A DNA stretch of 64,000 bases from Physcia stellaris. Its lineage: Eukaryota > Ascomycota > Lecanoromycetes > Caliciales > Physciaceae. Location of the stretch: assembly GCA_018902385.1 (NCBI GenBank), contig JABSSW010000061.1, positions 62,001-126,000 of the forward strand, given 5' to 3'. The translations under genes and the position numbers were made by a program. Shown here in pieces: positions 58,799 to 64,000 of this stretch; position 1 is the first letter of the stretch, and each line of letters opens with the position of its first letter. Under the pieces are notes generated by a model. That model was not told the origin of the DNA, did no database searches, and saw nothing but the letters and a program-made list of their open reading frames with translations.

Positions 58799-59110
58799 TC
58801 AATTTCTAATTGCTTGCTTCAATTCATAAAGATTTCGACGAATCAGAAATGCTTGTTCAGAAAATAAATTCACGTCGAATGACGATTTCATGTAAATTAT
58901 TTTCTTTAAAAACGACTTCGTGAAAACATTGTTGACGTTCATTTGATGACATTCGAAATTCTTCAACGCAACGATGACAAAAAACAGACGAAAAATATCG
59001 AATTTGACAATTGAAACAAAAATATCTGTATAGTCGACTTCATACATTTGCGAAAAATCTTTTGTCACGAGTCTGATTTTTAATTTGTTCAATGTATCAT
59101 TCACATGCAT
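58799..59110 (-). pseudogene. Copia reverse transcriptase, N-terminal half
   Basis: Landmarks: RLVTKDFSQMYEVDYTDIF (consensus ARLVAKGFSQ...DY.ETFAP), LRLFF-like FRLFFVIVALKNFECHQMN (consensus ...QMDVKTAFLNG...) and IYMKSS. Substitutions such as G to D, A to T/V, P to S and D to N are those expected from C-to-T and G-to-A change. Confidence 0.9.
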
Positions 59111-59338
59111 TTTGATTTTGAATATTCATTTATTGATGACGATATTGACGTTCTTCGATGAAATGACGACGTCTCAAATCTCATTGATTATTAACGTCGT
59201 CAATTCGATCTGAATGATTTCAAGTCAGAGTTTGTTTCAAATAAAATCATTGACGACCTTCTGATAGTTCTCGAATACAAATATGATTAGCTTTTCAACG
59301 AATTGTCGATTTGTCTTTTTTGTTGTTGCAAACAAAAT

Positions 59339-59824
59339 TCATTCGTCATGCTCACACGTATCGAAATTTTCGATCAAAAAAATCATCATAACGCGTGCAA
59401 TTTTGTTACGATGTTCATCTCGCTTTTTTTCATTCGTGATATCTCGTTTGCGCTTGAAAATTGTCACGTGAAAAAATTGCTGTATCATGCGTGAAAATTT
59501 GATAAAAAATGCTAATTTAACGCGCGTTTGAATTGTCGATTTTGTCGTAAATTCGTTGATTTCATTTTTTTCATTCGATGTATCGATAAATTTATCGTTT
59601 TTTTTCATGTGCATTGATTGAATTTTTTTTTGTTTTTCGAAATCATAAACGCAATAAAAATCGAAGATTTCGCAAAAATTGATGCAACAAATGTTGATGT
59701 AAACGTCGATGTCATCGAAACGATTGCAAATGCAAAAATTATTTTGCGTGATTTTTCGACAAATCGTTTTTCGAGTAATTCGTTCATTGTAATCGTGAAC
59801 AGATTCAAAAACTCGTTTTTTCAT
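59339..59824 (-). pseudogene. Copia linker between integrase and reverse transcriptase
   Basis: A 161-codon frame in the position of the variable, charged linker of copia polyproteins. It has no recognisable domain and no Gly, Pro or Trp. Assigned by position only. Confidence 0.55.
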
Positions 59825-60179
59825 TTTTCACGTTCAAAAACACTATTTTGTGATGCTTGATAACATCACGACGATCGAGAACTCATATTTTGTATTAAAT
59901 CGTGATGTTTTCGTCATAACTCATAAACACGTCTGATTTTTTTGTATTGACGAATTTATTCTTTCTACTTTTTTTCAAACAATGATTTGATATCAACGAA
60001 CGAATAGCATTTGCATTTTCAAACGCGTATGTGATTTATTGACGATTTAATATTTGTTCAGATTTCAATAAAATTTGTTCAATTGTCGTCAATTACTGAT
60101 TTCGTGTTCATACGATTGCGAACATATGCATTTGTTTTTTCTGTTTCAAATCAAAATTCTATAAACAGTTTTGCATTCT

Positions 60180-61177
60180 GAATCATTGTTCGAATTTGAT
60201 TTTCGATCGTTTTTATGACACGCTCTACTACGTCATTCTGAATGAAATTATACGAGACGATGTACTGTGAAACAATGTCGATAAATTCGCATCAAAAATC
60301 GAATATAAATTTCAATTCTTTGACGTTGTCACAACGTATTGTTTGTAATTTTCGCTGAGTTTCTAATTTCACTTTCAATTTTCATTTGTTGAAAACTTTT
60401 GATGCATCGATTCGTTTGCGAAAAATAGAATTCACGTTCGTCGAGAGTGATTATTCACGATTTCTAAAAATATTCGTAGTCGAGTTTTGAAACGAATAAA
60501 AATTCACAAATATCGATAAATATCAACTTCAATATGTGAGTTTTGCGTTCGATTAAACGACGATTATATGCATTAATCATTTTCGTAATCGCACATATTT
60601 TGCATAAATCGTTGCGATTTTCAACAATGAATATTGATTTGTGTAAAGTTGTGATTTTGTGCAAATTTCGAAGTTTTGCAAACTTTATATAATCAAAACG
60701 TCGATATTATAATTCGTATAAATCACGTTTCTTTTGATCAACATTTGAGTCGATACTTGAATCAACATTCGATGACTGAAAATCGATTTCGATATCATTT
60801 CGAAAATCAATATTTGCATCGAACAAGATTTCGTTCGAGTTCACGATTGTTGACATAGCAAATGAAACAAACAAAATTTTAAAAAATTCAATTGCAAACA
60901 TCGTGTTGCTCGCTAACAATGCGTACTTTTTAAATTTTGATGTGATTTTGTCTATTATGTAAACATTTTTTTGAACGAATGCTCGAAATACTTCAACGTT
61001 TTGTTTATTGCGCATGAACAAACTATCGTCATTGAAATTTTCTATCAAATTCTTTTTGATAAAGTGTTTGTCGAATAGAAAATTGACGTCGAAATCAAAT
61101 ACATAAAACACTTTCGTCAACGTGTTTTCATCATTTTTGACGCGCATCGTCATTGAATCACATTGATTTGAATACAA
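60180..61177 (-). pseudogene. Copia protease-adjacent region, GAG-pre-integrase and integrase core
   Basis: The right part (61177-60707) encodes a segment with VFYVFDFDVNFLFDKHF, comparable to the region after the aspartic protease. Next comes LHKITTLHKS-like DNA with a CKICAITK zinc-like pair and ILKLIFIDICEFL, the start of the integrase core. Toward 60180 the reading QTIRCDN and SYNFIQNDVVERVIKTIENQ matches the second Asp and the Glu of the DDE core. Frames are broken in between. Confidence 0.75.
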
Positions 61178-61509
61178 TTTTTTTTTTTTTCGATTTTGAT
61201 CGTGCGTCTTTTAATCGATTTAAAAATTCATTAAAAAATCGAAAATCGTCAATCATGTGTGACGAAACGTCGATATTTGCAATTCATACGAATTTGAAAA
61301 ATTTATTGATCAACTTTTTTGACAAAACGACGATTTTTTCATGTCGTTTTCATTGTTTGAGTCGATGTCGATGTCGAAACTGAAATTGCTGCTAAACGAA
61401 AAAAAAAATTTGCGACGTTGTACGCTTTATGCTTTTTTGTTTTTACTTTTATTCTTGATTGTAAACAACTTTTTGATTTGTTGTTTTTTTGTTCATTTTT
61501 TTAGTGTTT

Positions 61510-61953
61510 TCAAAAATTGCATTCGACGATTTTGTGTGAATCGTCAAAAAAACAACTTTTAGTTTTTTTCGTCATGATTTTGAAACGACGACGAGAATTT
61601 TCATCAAAATTAAAAAATCGTCGTTGAAATATGCGATACGATTGACGACGATTGTTTTTGATTATCAATGTCGATTCGACGATTTTGTTCGCAATGAATT
61701 GTGTTTTTTTTTTTTGCAATTTTTGAATAAATTTATCGATATCGAAATTGTTTTGTTCGTCGATTGCATCACGAATGACATCGTATTCGACAAACAAAAA
61801 TGTTAAAAATGTTTGAAAACGACGTTTTGATTTGAACAAACTCGTTATGTCTGATTGCATGTTTGCAATTTTGCGATTTTTTTTGATGATATCGATATAA
61901 ACGATTTCAATGATCACGTTTGAAAATTTTTTGTAATTCATAAACTTTTGCAA
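61510..61953 (-). pseudogene. Copia gag-like segment
   Basis: A 147-codon frame in the gag position, including LPxx-like FLTFLFVEYDVIRDAIDEQN and a basic, Arg-rich end (RRQSYRIFQRRFF). No Gly, Pro or Trp. Assigned by position and general resemblance. Confidence 0.6.
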
Positions 61954-62547
61954 ATATTGCTTTTCAATTGTAGCAAACTTTTGTTTGTATTTGTTGACAA
62001 AAACTTTTCAAATCTTTTTGACAATTTTCAATTTCGTCATCAATTTTTGATCATCGTCATCGATACATTCGATAAATTGATATTGTGTTTTTGCGTCGAA
62101 TTTTTTTTCAATGTTTTTTTCATCAAAGTTCAAATCGACGTCTCAATTTGATTTTCGAAAATCATTCGACAACAATTTCGACACATAATTTGAATCGACG
62201 ATCATTCAAATTTTTCGTCGATGAGTCATTGTTTCATTAACTTGAATCATTTCTCGCAATTTTGACGAGTAAAAATATCACAAACTCGACGCGCGTTGAA
62301 TTTGTTGAACTCGAAATCGTTCATGATGCGTGATATGATATGTAAATACGTAAATTTTTTCTATTTGTTGTATTGCGTGAAACATTTTCACAATCGTTCG
62401 TTCACTCGTTGAATTGATGATCGAATTCGAATATGTAAAGCATTTTTACAATTTTGACGCGATTGAATCGATGAAACATCTTCATTGTTGTTTGATTTTC
62501 GTGATCTCGTGATCGAGCGATTGACGCTGACAATTACAAAAAATTTA

Positions 62548-62765
62548 TGTTAATTCGAATCTCATAATTTATTGAACGAATGTGGATGACTGTCATTGCA
62601 TTACATGCAATATTATCGAAATTACGTATAGAAATAAATACAATTTGATTGCGCAAATGTTTTTAGTAGTGATCGATTTTGACACGTTTCGTTTAGTCGA
62701 TCAATCAGAAATTTTGATTTTATTCGTGCTCATATTTCAATTTTTTGCCATCGTACTTTTCAACA
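62548..62765 (-). repeat. 5' LTR of the copia element (218 bp)
   Basis: Aligns without gaps over 200 bp with the LTR at 57117-57316. There are 18 differences, all transitions. Its left end, outside the aligned part, is more diverged and slightly longer. Confidence 0.85.
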
Positions 62766-64000
62766 CAATTCGACATTAATCGATAATCAAAATTCGTTGA
62801 ATTCAAACATCATTTGACATCAATCAAAATTTTTTCATTTTTTTTCTGAAACATATTGTTTTTACAATAAAATTTTTTGTCATTTAAAAAATTTTTTCAT
62901 TAAATGTTTTTCATGAATCGCATGAAATCGTATCGACACAAATTCAAATTGATCAATCACAATAATTTGCAAAAATCATTAAACGCAACAAAATTTCAAA
63001 ACGTGATTTTCAAATTTATGAAAAATGTACGAAACAATGTATGATCGATTGAAAAAAAAAAAATTTTGATGAATGATTTTTGCGATTATGTCAAATATGA
63101 AAAAATTTGACATTTAATTCAAATGATCGTTTCAAAATTTCGTTTGACATTAAAAAAGCAATAAATATTTTTCATAAAAGTCATAAAAATCAAATTTGAA
63201 TTTGATATGTATGCAAACATTTGAAAAATGTTTCGAAAAAAAAAAATGTTTGTTTCAAATACGTATTTCAAAATGTTGTCAATTTTTTGTCATCATCACG
63301 ATGTGATTTCAGCGATCGAAATGTTTTGTCGACGAAAATAAACATGATTCGTGAAAAACATAAACATTTGATCGAATATTTTGTATCAAAAAACAAATCG
63401 AAATTTGAAATCACAATCGAGAAAAAATCGAAAATTCAATCGCGTCTCGTCGCAATGAAAAAAATTTTATATCGTACGTTTGTCGTACAAAAATTGATTC
63501 GTTTTAAAATTCAAATTAATTGTGTACAATTTCAAAATTTAAATAAACGCATGAATACATGTAAAATCATTCGACAATGCGAATTTAATGTCACTTTAAT
63601 GAAACGATCGAAATGACACGAAAAATTAAAAAAAATATGTTTGATTTTATCAAATACATGTAAGCAAACAAATGACATTATTTTAATGATATTTTTCATA
63701 AACGTAAATTAGCGCAATTTTCGTTTTTTCGATATTTGAAATGTTTTGTCGATTTTTTTTTTTTGATCAATTCGTTTGCGTGTTTTTGTTTTTTCGTTGT
63801 CATTGAACAACATGTTTTTTTTGTCAATTTGAATTTTAATGTTATCGTCATTGATAACATCATCGTCGAGATCGTGTGAAATACGACAAAAATCAAATAA
63901 CGTCATAATTAACATGAAATCGAAAAAAAAATCGTGAAATGTTGTTTGTTCATGTTGTGTTGTTGTATCAACTTTTTGATGCGTCGTGATTTTTTTTTGA
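62766..64000. other. AT-rich mutated block (right part, continues beyond window)
   Basis: Same composition as the left part: CC, GG, CT and AG are rare, poly-A/T is abundant. A 131-codon plus-strand frame (63221-63616) and minus frames near 63.7-63.9 kb are open but unrecognised. Probably another mutated transposon. Confidence 0.7.

Larger units (their letters stand above)
57106..62765 (-). mobile_element. Ty1/copia LTR retrotransposon, full-length but mutated
   Basis: Two similar direct repeats bound a 5660-bp element. Reading the minus strand from right to left, the order is 5' LTR, gag-like frame, protease/integrase region, reverse transcriptase, RNase H, 3' LTR, which is the copia order. 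A purine-rich stretch (GAGTGAAAA) stands just before the 3' LTR and could be the polypurine tract. No target-site duplication is visible in the flanking five bases. Reading frames are broken throughout. Mutations are of the C-to-T and G-to-A kind, so the element is inactive. Confidence 0.88.

Overview
The window is nuclear DNA of a filamentous ascomycete (Pezizomycotina; a leotiomycete would fit, but I cannot prove the class). The evidence is many short 45-70 bp introns with GTAAGT/GTATGT-type donors and CTAAC/CTGAC branch points, fungal-type gene families (Zn2Cys6 factor, Fig1-like protein, STAND-type N-terminal domain with ankyrins, fungal terpene cyclase, QDE-2-type Argonaute), and a long AT-rich block made of heavily mutated retrotransposon DNA.

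Layout. 1-24 kb holds recognisable genes: an edge-truncated unknown gene, a small secreted Cys-rich protein (3.5-4.3 kb), a complete four-exon Argonaute (5.3-9.6 kb), a second small secreted protein (11.4-12.2 kb), a Nudix hydrolase (12.2-13.2 kb), a shortened ankyrin gene (14.1-15.0 kb), a nine-exon terpene synthase (16.6-18.1 kb), a Fig1-like membrane protein (19.3-20.6 kb) and a CorA-like membrane protein (21.2-24.2 kb). 24-45 kb is accessory-looking: a MITE, a tandem pair of small zinc-domain genes, a Zn2Cys6 regulator, a frame-broken esterase, two further Cys-rich small proteins, a run of four minus-strand genes that share short motifs and look like a local paralogous family, and two low-complexity orphan genes. 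45-52.7 kb returns to conserved genes (EMP24-type p24 cargo receptor, a SANT-like protein, a 14-3-3-like protein) and ends in a tRNA-Ser(AGA).

From about 52.87 kb to the end the sequence changes abruptly: it is extremely AT-rich and almost devoid of CC, CT, GG and AG while CA, TG and CG persist. A complete but decayed Ty1/copia element lies at 57.1-62.8 kb on the minus strand with two 211-218 bp LTRs. Comparing its two LTRs by eye gives 18 differences in 200 aligned bases, all transitions, 17 of them explained by C-to-T in CpC or CpT (or the complement). That is a RIP-like process with a sequence preference opposite to the classical CpA target, and it is the most interesting feature here.

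Little in the window forms an operon-like unit. The terpene synthase has no obvious tailoring enzymes beside it. Argonaute implies an RNA-silencing pathway and the mutated block implies a DNA-level repeat defence, but the sequence does not link the two. Several otherwise good genes carry a single-base frame break (30.86, 45.51, 48.58 kb and just after a start codon at 24.83 kb), so either real decay or base-level assembly error should be kept in mind.
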